DNA of 38,266 nt from Lachnospiraceae bacterium UBA3814 (GTDB lineage: Bacteria; Bacillota; Clostridia; Lachnospirales; Lachnospiraceae). The position numbers were made by a program, and so were the translations under genes. How positions within the stretch are numbered: the first letter of the stretch is position 1; every line of letters begins with the position of its first letter. Below the pieces are notes generated by a model that saw only the letters and a list, made by a program, of their open reading frames with translations, made no database searches and was not told the origin of the DNA. Shown one piece after another: positions 1-9,016 of this stretch. The stretch is from positions 3,176 to 41,441 of the forward strand of contig DFEA01000112.1 of assembly GCA_002368575.1 (NCBI GenBank), written 5' to 3'.

Positions 1-110
1 TCAACAACTCGCTTCACAGTTATCGTGGGAATTTAGTGCGCGAGCTCAAACAGGGTTGAAAGGTTTTCTATAAAAACCGCTTTTCGTTAAGTGGGTTGCG
101 CAAAAGCTCA

Positions 111-183
111 GATCCGGACTTTTTATGATCTGCATATCCCGCCGGGTTTAATGGGGTATTAAGCGATTGCCCTGCGAAGGATG
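111..183. repeat. Half copy of an intergenic palindromic repeat
   Basis: This stretch matches, with a few mismatches, one arm of the ~120 bp palindrome at 20092-20212. Shared blocks include GATCCGG, TTTTTATGATCTGCATATCC, CGCCGGG, GGGGTATTAA and GCGATTGCCCT. The match is closest to the reverse complement of the left arm of that element. The opposite arm is absent or strongly decayed; only an imperfect AAAAG...CTTTT pairing at 103-124 remains around the former centre. It lies upstream of the ispG promoter. Confidence 0.75.
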
Positions 184-192
184 AGCTGTTAC

Positions 193-221
193 TTGTATAT
201 GGGGGGAAAAGCTGATACAAT
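193..221 (+). promoter_or_regulatory. Candidate sigma-A promoter for ispG-polC
   Basis: TTGTAT at 193-198 and TACAAT at 216-221 are separated by 17 bp. This puts transcription start about 60 nt before the ispG ATG. It is the best pair in the leader; nothing experimental is implied. Confidence 0.4.
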
Positions 222-287
222 ATATTGCGCGGATCAGGTAAAAGCCTGTCGTGCGCATAACGATAACAGGAATGAAAAGGGAAGAGA

Positions 288-1346
288 ATGAGCTTTCGGG
301 ACAATACCAGAACGATAAGGATAGGCGACAGGATCATAGGAGGGGGGAACCCCATCCTTATCCAGTCGATGACGAATACAAGGACGGAGGACGTAAAGGC
401 CACGGTCTCGCAGATACAGAGGCTTACTCAGGCGGGGCTTGATATTATAAGGTGCACGGTCCCCGATATGTCCGCGGCGAAGGCCTTAAAAGAGATAAAG
501 AGGGAAATATCCGTACCGCTTGTCGCGGATATCCACTTTGATCACAGGCTTGCAATAGCGGCAATCGAAAACGGGGCGGATAAGATAAGGATAAATCCCG
601 GAAATATAGGCGGAAGGGAAAAGCTTGCCGAGGTGGTAAGGGCTGCAAGGGAAAGGGATATCCCCATAAGGGTAGGGGTAAACGGCGGCTCACTGGAAAA
701 GGAGCTCCTGGAAAAATATAAGGGAGTCACCGCTGAGGGAATGGTTGAAAGCGCCCTCGATAAGGTCAGGATGATACAGGAGGAGGGCTATGAAAACGTA
801 GTGGTGAGCATAAAGTCCTCAGACGTGCTTATGAGCATCAGGGCCCATGAGCTGTTAGCGCCTGTCTGTCCCTTTCCTCTTCATGTGGGGATAACGGAAG
901 CGGGGACTGTAATGAGCGGAAGCATAAAGTCCGCCGCGGGCCTTTCGGTGATCCTTTATGAAGGGATCGGAGACACCATCAGGGTCTCGCTCACGGGGGA
1001 TCCTCTTTATGAGGTCATTGCCGCAAAGAAGATCCTTAAGGCGCTCGGGCTTAAAAAGGGCGGGATCGAGGTGATATCCTGTCCCACCTGCGGAAGGACG
1101 CAGATAGATCTTATCGGTCTTGCGGGAAAGGTTGAGGAGCTTTCGGAGGGGTATGAGCTTGATATAAAATTAGCCGTAATGGGCTGTGCGGTAAACGGGC
1201 CGGGTGAAGCGAGGGAGGCAGATCTCGGAATTGCGGGAGGCAAGGGCGAGGGCCTTCTGATAAAGCACGGAGAGGTCGTAAGGAAGCTTAAGGAGGAGGA
1301 GTTCTTAACGGCCATAAGGTACGAGCTGGATAACTGGAAAGAGTGA
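288..1346 (+). CDS. ispG: 4-hydroxy-3-methylbut-2-en-1-yl diphosphate synthase (flavodoxin)
   Basis: IspG (GcpE) is the [4Fe-4S] enzyme of the non-mevalonate (MEP) isoprenoid pathway that reductively opens the cyclic diphosphate MEcPP to HMBPP in the cytoplasm. At 352 aa it has the usual length of the short bacterial form: a TIM-barrel N-terminal part followed by the cluster-binding C-terminal domain. The cluster ligands are visible as SCPTCGR (Cys265, Cys268), MGCAVNGPGE (Cys300) and Glu307 of the same motif. The start ATG follows AGGGAAGAG. The polC start lies 6 nt after the stop, so the two are probably cotranscribed. In many Clostridia ispG follows dxr and rseP; those would lie left of this window. 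Confidence 0.97.
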   Translation: MSFRDNTRTIRIGDRIIGGGNPILIQSMTNTRTEDVKATVSQIQRLTQAGLDIIRCTVPDMSAAKALKEIKREISVPLVADIHFDHRLAIAAIENGADKIRINPGNIGGREKLAEVVRAARERDIPIRVGVNGGSLEKELLEKYKGVTAEGMVESALDKVRMIQEEGYENVVVSIKSSDVLMSIRAHELLAPVCPFPLHVGITEAGTVMSGSIKSAAGLSVILYEGIGDTIRVSLTGDPLYEVIAAKKILKALGLKKGGIEVISCPTCGRTQIDLIGLAGKVEELSEGYELDIKLAVMGCAVNGPGEAREADLGIAGGKGEGLLIKHGEVVRKLKEEEFLTAIRYELDNWKE

Positions 1347-1352
1347 ACTGAT

Positions 1353-4300
1353 ATGGATGTAAGGAATGATAAGGAGAAAAAGTTCTTTGAAGCTTTTAAG
1401 ACACTTAAGCTTGACGAAGAGCTTTTTTCCCTGTTTGAGGATACTCTGATCGAGCATATTGTATACAATAAGACCAGGAAGAGGCTGAAGATCTTTCTGC
1501 TGAGCGGCCATATCATCCCAAAGGCCGGGATATTGAGGACTCAGAAGGAGATAGAGCGCCAGCTTTTCAGGCAGGACCGGACCGAGGTCGTGATATATGA
1601 AAGGTTTGAGCTCCCTGAGGATTATGATCTTAAACGCGTCCTTTCGGAATACGGTGAGGGTATTTTTGAGGAGCTTAAGCTTTATGACCGCTTTATATAT
1701 ACCGCATTAAGCAACAGCGACATATCAGCCGCGCAGGGCAACAGGATAAGCATAACCGTTGACAGAAGCCTTATGCAGGACTATTTCGAAAGAGAGATAA
1801 GAGACTTCCTTGAGAGAGTCTTTCTGGAACGCTTCAGTATCCCCATAGCTGTCGACTATATCTACAAGGCCCTGCCGAGGTCAAAGGGCTATGTTCCGAA
1901 GGAGCAGAGGCTGATATCCGCTGCCGCGGAGGAAAAAGCAGGCGCAAAGGACACAAAGGCAGCCTTTGCGGCAAAGACCGAAGCGGCGGCCGGTGATCCT
2001 CATATCCAGGGGCCTAAGCAAGGGGCGGCGCCCGGGCAGGGGAGCCCTGAAAGGGGAAGGAACTCTGCTCAGGATTATGTAAACCATCCCCGCATGGCCC
2101 AGGGCTCTGGGCGCGCGTCCTCAAAGAACCCTGATGTGATCTACGGAAGGGAGATCACGGAGGCCCCGATCCCTATTGCGGATACTGACGGATATACGGG
2201 ACCGGTGGTGATAAAGGGCAGGATCATCAGGTTTGAAAAGAGGATGACCAGAAGCGAAAAGCTTATGGTGATGTTTGATGTCACAGACAATACCGATACC
2301 GTCTCCGTAAGGATGTTTCCCAGAAAGCAGCAGGAGGAGGCTCTTTTGTCATACCTGGCGGTTGGAGCGGATATACTGTTAAGCGGCGAGTCCTCCGTTG
2401 ACAATATGACCGGAGATTATACCATAAACAGAGTTTACGGGATAATGAAGGCGGAGGCCTCCGATGAAAAGGAAGAAAGACGCGATAATGCCGAAAAAAA
2501 GAGGGTAGAGCTGCACTGCCATACCAAGATGAGCGATATGGACGGCGTCAGCGAGGTGAGAGATATAATATGGAGAGCCGCGGGCTGGGGGCATAAGGCG
2601 CTTGCCATTACCGATCACGGAGTCGTTCAGGCCTTTACCGACGCCTTTCATACAATGTCTGAGGTGTCAAAGAAATACCCTGACTTTAAGCTCATCTACG
2701 GGATGGAGGGCTATCTCGTAGACGATCTTACAAATATCTGCGTAAACCCGGGAGAGCATACCATAGCTGACAGCTTTGTGGTATTCGACATCGAGACCAC
2801 AGGACTTTCCCCTGTCAGGGACGAGGTGATAGAGATCTCCGCTGCAAGGGTCGAAAACGGCGGGATAACCGGGTATTTTTCGGAGCTTGTGAACCCAAAG
2901 TGTCCCATTCCCGAAAGGATCACGGAGCTTACCGGGATCACTGATGAAATGGTGGAGGACGCGGACTATATTTCCGGCGTGCTGCCAAGGTTTTTAAGTT
3001 TTTGCGAGGGAGCCGTGCTTGTCGCTCATAACGCCTCCTTTGACACCTCCTTTATAAAGGAAAAGGGAAGGCTTCTGGGGTTTGATACGGGGAGCTCGTA
3101 TGTGGATACGGTGGGGCTTTCAAGGCTGCTTCTTCCGAAGCTGTCAAGGTTTAAGCTGGATACGGTGGCAAAGCATTTAGGGGTAACTCTTGAGAACCAC
3201 CACAGGGCGTCGGACGACGCGAGGGCTACGGCGGAGATATTCGTAAAGCTCCTCGATATGCTGAAGAAAAGAGGCATAAGGACCCTTAATGAGATAAACG
3301 ACGAAGCCGCGCTTTCCGAGGACATGATAAAAAAGGCCAAATCCTATCATGTGATCATACTTGCGAAAAACGAGACCGGCAGGATCAACCTCTATAAGCT
3401 GGTGTCCCTTTCTCATACCAAATATTTTCACAAGGTGCAGCGTATTCCGAAGAGCCTTTTGAACAGATACAGGGAGGGACTGATAATCGGGTCCGCCTGC
3501 GAGGCCGGAGAGCTTTACAGGGCGCTGCTTGACGGAAGAAGCAGGGAGGAGCTGATCGACATAGCCCGGTTCTATGATTATCTTGAGATCCAGCCCTGCG
3601 GGAACAACGCTTTTATGATAGCAAGCGAGAAGCATGAAAATATCCGCTCGGTGGAGGATATAATGGAGCTTAACAGAGAGGTGCTTAAGCTTGGCGACTC
3701 CCTTAACAAGCCCGTCGTTGCCACCTGTGACGTGCATTTTTTAGACCCTTCGGATGAGATATACAGGCGTATAATAATGGCCGGAAAGGGCTTTAAGGAT
3801 GCTGACGAGCAGGCACCGCTGTTTTTAAGGACCACAGAGGAGATGCTTAAGGAGTTTGAGTATCTGGGTGAGGAAAGGGCCTATGAGATAGTAGTGGAAA
3901 ATCCCGGTAAGATCGCCGACATGGTAGACAGGATAGAACCGGTAAGACCTGATAAATGCGCCCCGGTGATAGAAAATTCCGACGGTATCCTTACGGATAT
4001 ATGTCATAAAAAAGCCCATGAGCTCTATGGGGAGAAGCTCCCTGAGATAGTTGAAAAAAGGCTTGAGAAGGAGCTTGATTCGATAATACATAACGGCTTT
4101 GCCGTAATGTATATCATCGCCCAGAAGCTGGTATGGAAATCCATGGAGGATGGATATCTGGTAGGCTCAAGGGGATCGGTAGGCTCCTCCTTTGTGGCCA
4201 CGATGGCCGGGATAACCGAGGTTAACCCTCTGCCGCCGCATTATCTTTGCCGAAGCTGCCACTATGTGGATTTTGATTCGAAGGAGGTAAGAGCATACGC

Positions 4301-5858
4301 GGGAAGGGCAGGCTGTGACATGCCTGACAGGGTGTGCCCGGTATGCGGAAAGCCTCTGTCCAAGGAGGGGTTTGACATACCCTTTGAGACCTTTTTAGGC
4401 TTCAACGGAGACAAGGAGCCGGATATAGACCTGAATTTCTCCGGAGAGTATCAGAGCAAGGCTCATAAATATACGGAGGTCATATTCGGCGACGGGCAGA
4501 CCTTTAAGGCCGGCACCATAGAGACCGTGGCTGACAAGACCGCCTACGGCTATGTTAAGAAATATTATGAGGAAAGGGGCATTCACAAAAGAAGCTGTGA
4601 GATAAACCGTATCACAAAGGGCTGCACCGGCATACATTCCACCACCGGACAGCATCCCGGGGGCATCATAGTGCTCCCTCTGGGGGAGGATATAGATACC
4701 TTTACTCCCGTGCAGCGCCCGGCCAACAAGGATGTGGATATCATCACCACGCATTTTGATTACCATTCCATTGACCATAATCTTTTAAAGCTTGATATTC
4801 TGGGACACGATGATCCCACCATGATAAGGATGCTTGAGGATCTGACCGATACCGATCCCACAGAGGTCCCGCTTGATGATAAGGAGGTAATGTCTCTTTT
4901 CAGGGGAACGGAGGCGCTTAAGCTTAGGCCTGAGGATCTGGACGGCTGTCAGCTTGGGACTCTCGGGATACCGGAGTTTGGTACGGACTTTGCCATGCAG
5001 ATGCTCATAGATACAAAGCCGACGGCCTTTTCCGACCTTGTCAGGATCGCGGGGCTTGCACATGGGACCGACGTGTGGCTTGGAAATGCCGAGAAGCTCA
5101 TTAAAGAGGGGACGGCCACCATATCCACCGCCATATGCACCAGAGATGACATAATGGTCTACCTGATAAACATGGGCCTTGAAAGCGGTCTTGCCTTTAA
5201 TATCATGGAAAAGGTGAGAAAGGGAAAGGGGCTGACTCCGGAGTGGGAGCAGCTCATGTCGGAGGCCGGGGTCCCGGACTGGTATATATGGTCCTGCAAC
5301 AAGATAAAGTACATGTTTCCAAAGGCGCACGCCGCGGCCTATGTGATGATGGCCTGGAGGATCGCCTACTACAAGGTGAATTATCCTCTGGCGTATTACG
5401 CGGCCTTTTTCTCCATCCGTGCAAAGGCCTTTGATTATGAAAAAATGTGCTTCGGCAGGGAAAGAGTGGACGCGTATTTAAGAGATTACAGAAGCCGCAT
5501 GGATTCCCTCACTCCCAAGGAGCAGAGCGAGCTTAAGGTGATGAGGTTGGTTCAGGAGATGTACGCGAGAGGCTTTGAATTCATGCCCATCGACATATAC
5601 TCCGCAAAGGCGCACAGATGTCAGGTAATTGACGGAAGGATAATGCCCTCGCTTGATTCCATAGACGGACTGGGAGACAAGGCGTCGGATGCGGTATACA
5701 ATGCCTGCCTGGACGGGAGCTTTCTGTCGCTGCAGGATTTCAGGGAAAGAACCGGGGTAAACCAGACGGTCCTTGAAAATATGATAAAACTGGGCATACT
5801 CTCCGGGCTTCCGAATACCAACCAGCTGAGTATCTTTGATATGCTCAAGAGCTCTTAG
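1353..5858 (+). CDS. polC: DNA polymerase III alpha subunit, PolC type
   Basis: This is the Gram-positive replicative polymerase with built-in 3'-5' proofreading, acting at the replication fork with the beta clamp. Over 1501 aa the order is an N-terminal domain, a low-complexity Ala/Gly/Pro linker at about 190-275, an OB fold at about 280-370, and a PHP domain starting HCHTKMSDMDG (His388, His390). A DEDD exonuclease is inserted in the PHP domain (FDIETTG, Asp479 and Glu481). The palm carries catalytic aspartates in PDIDLNF (Asp1024, Asp1026), preceded by a four-cysteine zinc site (CRSC at about 966 and CPVC at about 998). The C-terminal part has the helix-hairpin-helix region. The length fits the family (1430-1500 aa). 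The ribosome site is weak (GGAAAGAG inside the ispG end), suggesting coupled translation. Confidence 0.98.
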   Translation: MDVRNDKEKKFFEAFKTLKLDEELFSLFEDTLIEHIVYNKTRKRLKIFLLSGHIIPKAGILRTQKEIERQLFRQDRTEVVIYERFELPEDYDLKRVLSEYGEGIFEELKLYDRFIYTALSNSDISAAQGNRISITVDRSLMQDYFEREIRDFLERVFLERFSIPIAVDYIYKALPRSKGYVPKEQRLISAAAEEKAGAKDTKAAFAAKTEAAAGDPHIQGPKQGAAPGQGSPERGRNSAQDYVNHPRMAQGSGRASSKNPDVIYGREITEAPIPIADTDGYTGPVVIKGRIIRFEKRMTRSEKLMVMFDVTDNTDTVSVRMFPRKQQEEALLSYLAVGADILLSGESSVDNMTGDYTINRVYGIMKAEASDEKEERRDNAEKKRVELHCHTKMSDMDGVSEVRDIIWRAAGWGHKALAITDHGVVQAFTDAFHTMSEVSKKYPDFKLIYGMEGYLVDDLTNICVNPGEHTIADSFVVFDIETTGLSPVRDEVIEISAARVENGGITGYFSELVNPKCPIPERITELTGITDEMVEDADYISGVLPRFLSFCEGAVLVAHNASFDTSFIKEKGRLLGFDTGSSYVDTVGLSRLLLPKLSRFKLDTVAKHLGVTLENHHRASDDARATAEIFVKLLDMLKKRGIRTLNEINDEAALSEDMIKKAKSYHVIILAKNETGRINLYKLVSLSHTKYFHKVQRIPKSLLNRYREGLIIGSACEAGELYRALLDGRSREELIDIARFYDYLEIQPCGNNAFMIASEKHENIRSVEDIMELNREVLKLGDSLNKPVVATCDVHFLDPSDEIYRRIIMAGKGFKDADEQAPLFLRTTEEMLKEFEYLGEERAYEIVVENPGKIADMVDRIEPVRPDKCAPVIENSDGILTDICHKKAHELYGEKLPEIVEKRLEKELDSIIHNGFAVMYIIAQKLVWKSMEDGYLVGSRGSVGSSFVATMAGITEVNPLPPHYLCRSCHYVDFDSKEVRAYAGRAGCDMPDRVCPVCGKPLSKEGFDIPFETFLGFNGDKEPDIDLNFSGEYQSKAHKYTEVIFGDGQTFKAGTIETVADKTAYGYVKKYYEERGIHKRSCEINRITKGCTGIHSTTGQHPGGIIVLPLGEDIDTFTPVQRPANKDVDIITTHFDYHSIDHNLLKLDILGHDDPTMIRMLEDLTDTDPTEVPLDDKEVMSLFRGTEALKLRPEDLDGCQLGTLGIPEFGTDFAMQMLIDTKPTAFSDLVRIAGLAHGTDVWLGNAEKLIKEGTATISTAICTRDDIMVYLINMGLESGLAFNIMEKVRKGKGLTPEWEQLMSEAGVPDWYIWSCNKIKYMFPKAHAAAYVMMAWRIAYYKVNYPLAYYAAFFSIRAKAFDYEKMCFGRERVDAYLRDYRSRMDSLTPKEQSELKVMRLVQEMYARGFEFMPIDIYSAKAHRCQVIDGRIMPSLDSIDGLGDKASDAVYNACLDGSFLSLQDFRERTGVNQTVLENMIKLGILSGLPNTNQLSIFDMLKSS

Positions 5859-5919
5859 GCAGAAGCTGTGCTAAATTGTGGGATATCGGCGTCAACACGA
5901 TGTCGGTAAAAATAACGGA

Positions 5920-5955
5920 GCCTGTCTCCTTCAGCTGCAGCATCCAAAGACAGGC
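5920..5955 (+). terminator. Candidate hairpin after polC
   Basis: GCCTGTCT (5920-5927) pairs perfectly with AGACAGGC (5948-5955) around a 20-nt loop. No U-run follows on the plus strand, so termination may be weak or Rho-dependent. It is the only strong stem between polC and the convergent mscL. Confidence 0.4.
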
Positions 5956-5973
5956 CCCTAAGTAAAGGAAAAC

Positions 5974-5988
5974 GGGTTACCCCAACCC
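5974..5988 (-). terminator. Candidate small terminator for mscL
   Basis: Read on the minus strand, GGGTT and AACCC form a 5-bp stem with a 5-nt loop followed by GTTTTCC, about 55 nt after the mscL stop. The short stem makes this tentative. Confidence 0.3.
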
Positions 5989-6043
5989 AATCATGATTAT
6001 AACATATATCTTCCCGAAAATACAATATTGTTTGCCCGACAGG

Positions 6044-6502
6044 TTACTTTTGTTGCTTCAGAAGGTCCCTGATCTCCGTAAGAAGCTTTTCTTCGGCGCT
6101 GGGCTCGGGAGCAGGCTCCGCGGCCTCTTCCTCGGCCTTCTTGAGCTTTGCGGCGGCAGCGGCAGCGGCTGCGAATTTATTCATCCCCTTGATGATCATA
6201 AAGATAACAACTGCCATGAGCAGGAAATTGATGATCGCCGTGATGAACACGCCGTAATTCAGGGTGGAAGCACCGGCCTCCTGAGCGGCGGCAAGAGTCG
6301 TATAATGGGAGCCGTCGAGAGCAATAAACCAGTTTGAGAAATCAATTCCTCCGGTGATCAGTGTAATGATCGGCATGATAATGTCATTGACCAGCGAATT
6401 GATTATAGACTGGAAAGCGCCGCCGATGATAACACCGACTGCCAGATCCATAACGCTTCCACGTGAAATAAACTCCCGGAATTCCTTAATAAAGTTTTTC
6501 AT
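6044..6502 (-). CDS. mscL: Large-conductance mechanosensitive channel
   Basis: MscL is a homopentameric inner-membrane emergency valve that opens under membrane tension during hypo-osmotic shock. The 152-aa product begins with the amphipathic MKNFIKEFREF helix. TM1 is the glycine-rich segment at about 17-45 (AVGVIIGGAF). A periplasmic-side loop at about 55-85 follows, then TM2 at about 87-107, an eight-alanine run and an acidic cytoplasmic C-terminal helix ending KQQK. The Ala run and Glu/Pro tail are somewhat longer than in E. coli. A strong AAGGAGG site precedes the ATG. It is the only minus-strand gene inside the housekeeping block and has its own promoter at 6585-6613. Confidence 0.96.
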   Translation of the reverse strand: MKNFIKEFREFISRGSVMDLAVGVIIGGAFQSIINSLVNDIIMPIITLITGGIDFSNWFIALDGSHYTTLAAAQEAGASTLNYGVFITAIINFLLMAVVIFMIIKGMNKFAAAAAAAAKLKKAEEEAAEPAPEPSAEEKLLTEIRDLLKQQK

Positions 6503-6581
6503 AAAAAAACCTCCTTATAAGATTAGCATGGACTTTTACGGCAATCGTATATTTACCGTTCACCATATATAGTGCGTATGC

Positions 6582-6610
6582 TTGATTATAGTAATAAACA
6601 GGTATAAAAT
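6582..6610 (+). promoter_or_regulatory. Candidate priA promoter overlapping the mscL promoter
   Basis: TTGATT (6582-6587) and TAAAAT (6605-6610) are 17 bp apart on the plus strand. Each box overlaps the opposite box of the minus-strand promoter. The expected start near 6617 leaves a leader of about 90 nt before priA. Confidence 0.5.
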
Positions 6611-6613
6611 CAA
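6585..6613 (-). promoter_or_regulatory. Sigma-A promoter for mscL
   Basis: On the minus strand TTGATT (plus positions 6608-6613) and a perfect TATAAT (6585-6590) are spaced exactly 17 bp apart. The start would fall near 6578, giving a leader of about 75 nt before the mscL ribosome site. Confidence 0.6.
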
Positions 6614-6632
6614 GCTTGTTTTAAGGAGAAAC

Positions 6633-6668
6633 AGGACGATCTTTATGAGGGTATCAAGCGATCGTCCT
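6633..6668 (+). other. Hairpin in the priA leader
   Basis: AGGACGATC (6633-6641) is perfectly complementary to GATCGTCCT (6660-6668) around an 18-nt loop. No U-run follows, so it is not a standard terminator. It sits within the predicted priA leader, 38 nt before the start codon. Confidence 0.55.
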
Positions 6669-6706
6669 GAAGCATTAAGGTGAATTGCTGTGGGGGAGAG
6701 GGGTGT

Positions 6707-8971
6707 ATGAGCGCCGGATTTGCGGATGTGATCGTTAATATTTCAAGCATGGCCCTGGACAGGACTTTTCAGTATGTGATCCCGGGGGAGCTTTCCGGAA
6801 GGCTTGAGCCCGGATCATATGTGAGGGTTCCCTTCGGGAAGGGCGGCAGGCTAATAGAGGGCTACGTGCTGTCGCTTTCGGATGAGCCCAGTCTCCCTGT
6901 CGAAAGGCTTAAGGAGATCGACAGCGTGCTGAGCGACAACGGGCTGGTGGAGGGGAAGCTTATAAAGCTTGCGGAGTTTATCCGAAGACGTTACGGCTCC
7001 ACGATGTTAAAGGCCCTTAAGACCGTGTTTCCCGTAAAAAAAAGCACCGGAAAAAAGGAGGATAAAAGGATAGTCCTTCTCCTTTCAGAGGAGGAGGCTA
7101 AGGATAAGCTTGCGGAATACGAAAGAAAACACAGGACCGCCAGAGAAAGGCTGCTTCGGGCGCTTATGGAAAACGGCTCCCTTGACCTGAGGCTGGTTAC
7201 GGGAAAGCTTAACGTTTCCCGGGCTACGGTGAAGGCGCTTAAGGAGCTTGGGGTCATTGACATTAAGGCGGAAAGGGTATGGAGGAACCCGGGCACCTTT
7301 AAAAAGGAGAGCGGGGAATTAAGGTTAAACCAGAGGCAGCGCGAAATAGCCGATGATATCATAAAGGGCATAAGGGAGGAGCCGGGGAGGACCTGCCTTA
7401 TAAGGGGAGTTACGGGAAGCGGAAAGACCGAGATATACATGGAGGTCATTGACGAGGTCGTAAGGAGCGGAAAGCAGGTGATCGTGCTCATTCCCGAGAT
7501 AGCCCTTACCTTTCAGACGCTTATGCGCTTTTACAGGCGCTTCGGGGACCGGGTATCGACCCTTCATTCAAGGCTTTCAGACGGTGAACGCTATGATCAG
7601 TTTGAAAGAGCGAGAAAGGGCGAAATATCGATAATGACGGGCCCGCGCTCCGCTCTGTTCACACCCTTTGACAGGCTCGGGCTCGTAGTGATAGATGAGG
7701 AGCATGAGACCTCGTATAAAAGTGAGGTAAGCCCCAGATATCACGCAAGGGAGGTCGCCGTCGAGCTCTGCAGGCTCCATGGGGCGACCCTGATCCTTGG
7801 CTCGGCGACCCCTTCGCTTGAGTCGTATTACGAGGCCGAAAGGGGAAATTACAGGCTGTATACAATAGAAAGCAGGGCAAAGAGCGGGGCCAGGCTTGCA
7901 AAAACGGAGATAGTGGATCTGAGAGATGAATTCAGGGCAGGGAACAGGTCCGTGTTTTCAAGGCTCCTTACCGAAAGGATCTCGGACAGGCTCAATAAAA
8001 ACGAGCAGACCCTTCTTTTCCTGAACAGAAGGGGATATTCGGGCTTCATATCCTGCAGGATGTGCGGGCATGTGGTAAAGTGTCCCCACTGTGACGTGGC
8101 CCTTTCAAAGCACGCAAACGGAAGGCTGGTGTGCCATTACTGCGGTTATGAAAGGAGTGACATAAGGGCCTGCCCGGAATGCGGCTCCCCGTATATAGGC
8201 GGAATGAAGGCCGGAACGGAGCAGATAGAGGAGCTGGTAAAGAAAATGTTCCCCTATGCAAGGACCCTTCGGATGGATGCGGATACCACAAAAAGGAAGG
8301 ACGACTATGAAAGGATACTTTCGGCCTTTTCAAACAGGGAGGCCGATATACTCATAGGGACCCAGATGATAGTAAAGGGCCATGATTTTCCATTTGTTAC
8401 GCTTGCGGGGATACTGGCGGCGGACATGTCCCTGTTTTCGAACGATTTCAGGGCGTGCGAAAGGACCTTTCAGCTGATCACCCAGGCGGCAGGCAGGGCC
8501 GGCAGGGGAAACAGGGAGGGAGAGGTCATCATCCAGACCTATAACCCTGACCATTATGCGATAAAGGCCGCGGCCGGGCAGGATTATATGATGTTCTACA
8601 GGGAGGAGCTTGCCTTCAGAGGACTTATGGACTATCCGCCGGCGGGTCACCTCCTGTTAGTCCTTGTTGAGGCAAAAAGCGAGGACAGAGCGGTTTCTTA
8701 TATGGACGATTTGGCAGAGAGAATAAATGATGCTATAATACACAGATATGACGAGCCCCCTGTCAGGGTCATAGGCCCTTCTGATGCTTCCGTAAGGAAG
8801 CTGAACGATATATACAGACGGGTGATGTATGTAAAAAGCAGGGAGCTTTGCAGGCTCATGGAGGTAAAGGATGTGCTCCTTGACCATGACAGGGAGAAGA
8901 GGGACAGCCTTCCGGGGGGCTTTAACGATATCAGACTGAGCTTTGACATCGATCCCATGACAGGATATTGA
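6707..8971 (+). CDS. priA: Primosomal protein N' (replication restart helicase)
   Basis: PriA recognises stalled forks and recombination intermediates and reloads the replicative helicase. The 754-aa product has the 3'-DNA-binding domain at its N-terminus, a winged-helix part, and a superfamily-2 helicase core with GVTGSGKTE (Lys240) and the DEEH Walker B box (Asp330). A zinc-binding insertion at about 449-485 has paired CxxC motifs (CRMC, CPHC, CHYC, CPEC), followed by QAAGRAGR motif VI. The ATG at 6707 is preferred over an in-frame GTG at 6680: it follows a GGGGGAGAGGGG site, and the extra nine residues (Cys/Gly-rich) are not family-like. def follows 45 nt downstream. Confidence 0.97.
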   Translation: MSAGFADVIVNISSMALDRTFQYVIPGELSGRLEPGSYVRVPFGKGGRLIEGYVLSLSDEPSLPVERLKEIDSVLSDNGLVEGKLIKLAEFIRRRYGSTMLKALKTVFPVKKSTGKKEDKRIVLLLSEEEAKDKLAEYERKHRTARERLLRALMENGSLDLRLVTGKLNVSRATVKALKELGVIDIKAERVWRNPGTFKKESGELRLNQRQREIADDIIKGIREEPGRTCLIRGVTGSGKTEIYMEVIDEVVRSGKQVIVLIPEIALTFQTLMRFYRRFGDRVSTLHSRLSDGERYDQFERARKGEISIMTGPRSALFTPFDRLGLVVIDEEHETSYKSEVSPRYHAREVAVELCRLHGATLILGSATPSLESYYEAERGNYRLYTIESRAKSGARLAKTEIVDLRDEFRAGNRSVFSRLLTERISDRLNKNEQTLLFLNRRGYSGFISCRMCGHVVKCPHCDVALSKHANGRLVCHYCGYERSDIRACPECGSPYIGGMKAGTEQIEELVKKMFPYARTLRMDADTTKRKDDYERILSAFSNREADILIGTQMIVKGHDFPFVTLAGILAADMSLFSNDFRACERTFQLITQAAGRAGRGNREGEVIIQTYNPDHYAIKAAAGQDYMMFYREELAFRGLMDYPPAGHLLLVLVEAKSEDRAVSYMDDLAERINDAIIHRYDEPPVRVIGPSDASVRKLNDIYRRVMYVKSRELCRLMEVKDVLLDHDREKRDSLPGGFNDIRLSFDIDPMTGY

Positions 8972-9016
8972 AGGCAGAGTAAAAGGAAATCAAGGAAAGG
9001 CAGACAGAGACATAAA

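Noticed and set aside
1..72. Possible end of an upstream coding sequence at the left edge
   Set aside because: All three plus frames stop by position 72 and none of the short tails resembles RseP or another expected neighbour, so no gene is called.
3177..3737. Minus-strand open frames inside polC
   Set aside because: They are antisense to conserved polymerase domains and lack family features.
6556..6562. A GTTCACC half-site in the mscL leader as a third operator copy
   Set aside because: No inverted partner lies at the 4-bp spacing, so it is a chance 7-mer.
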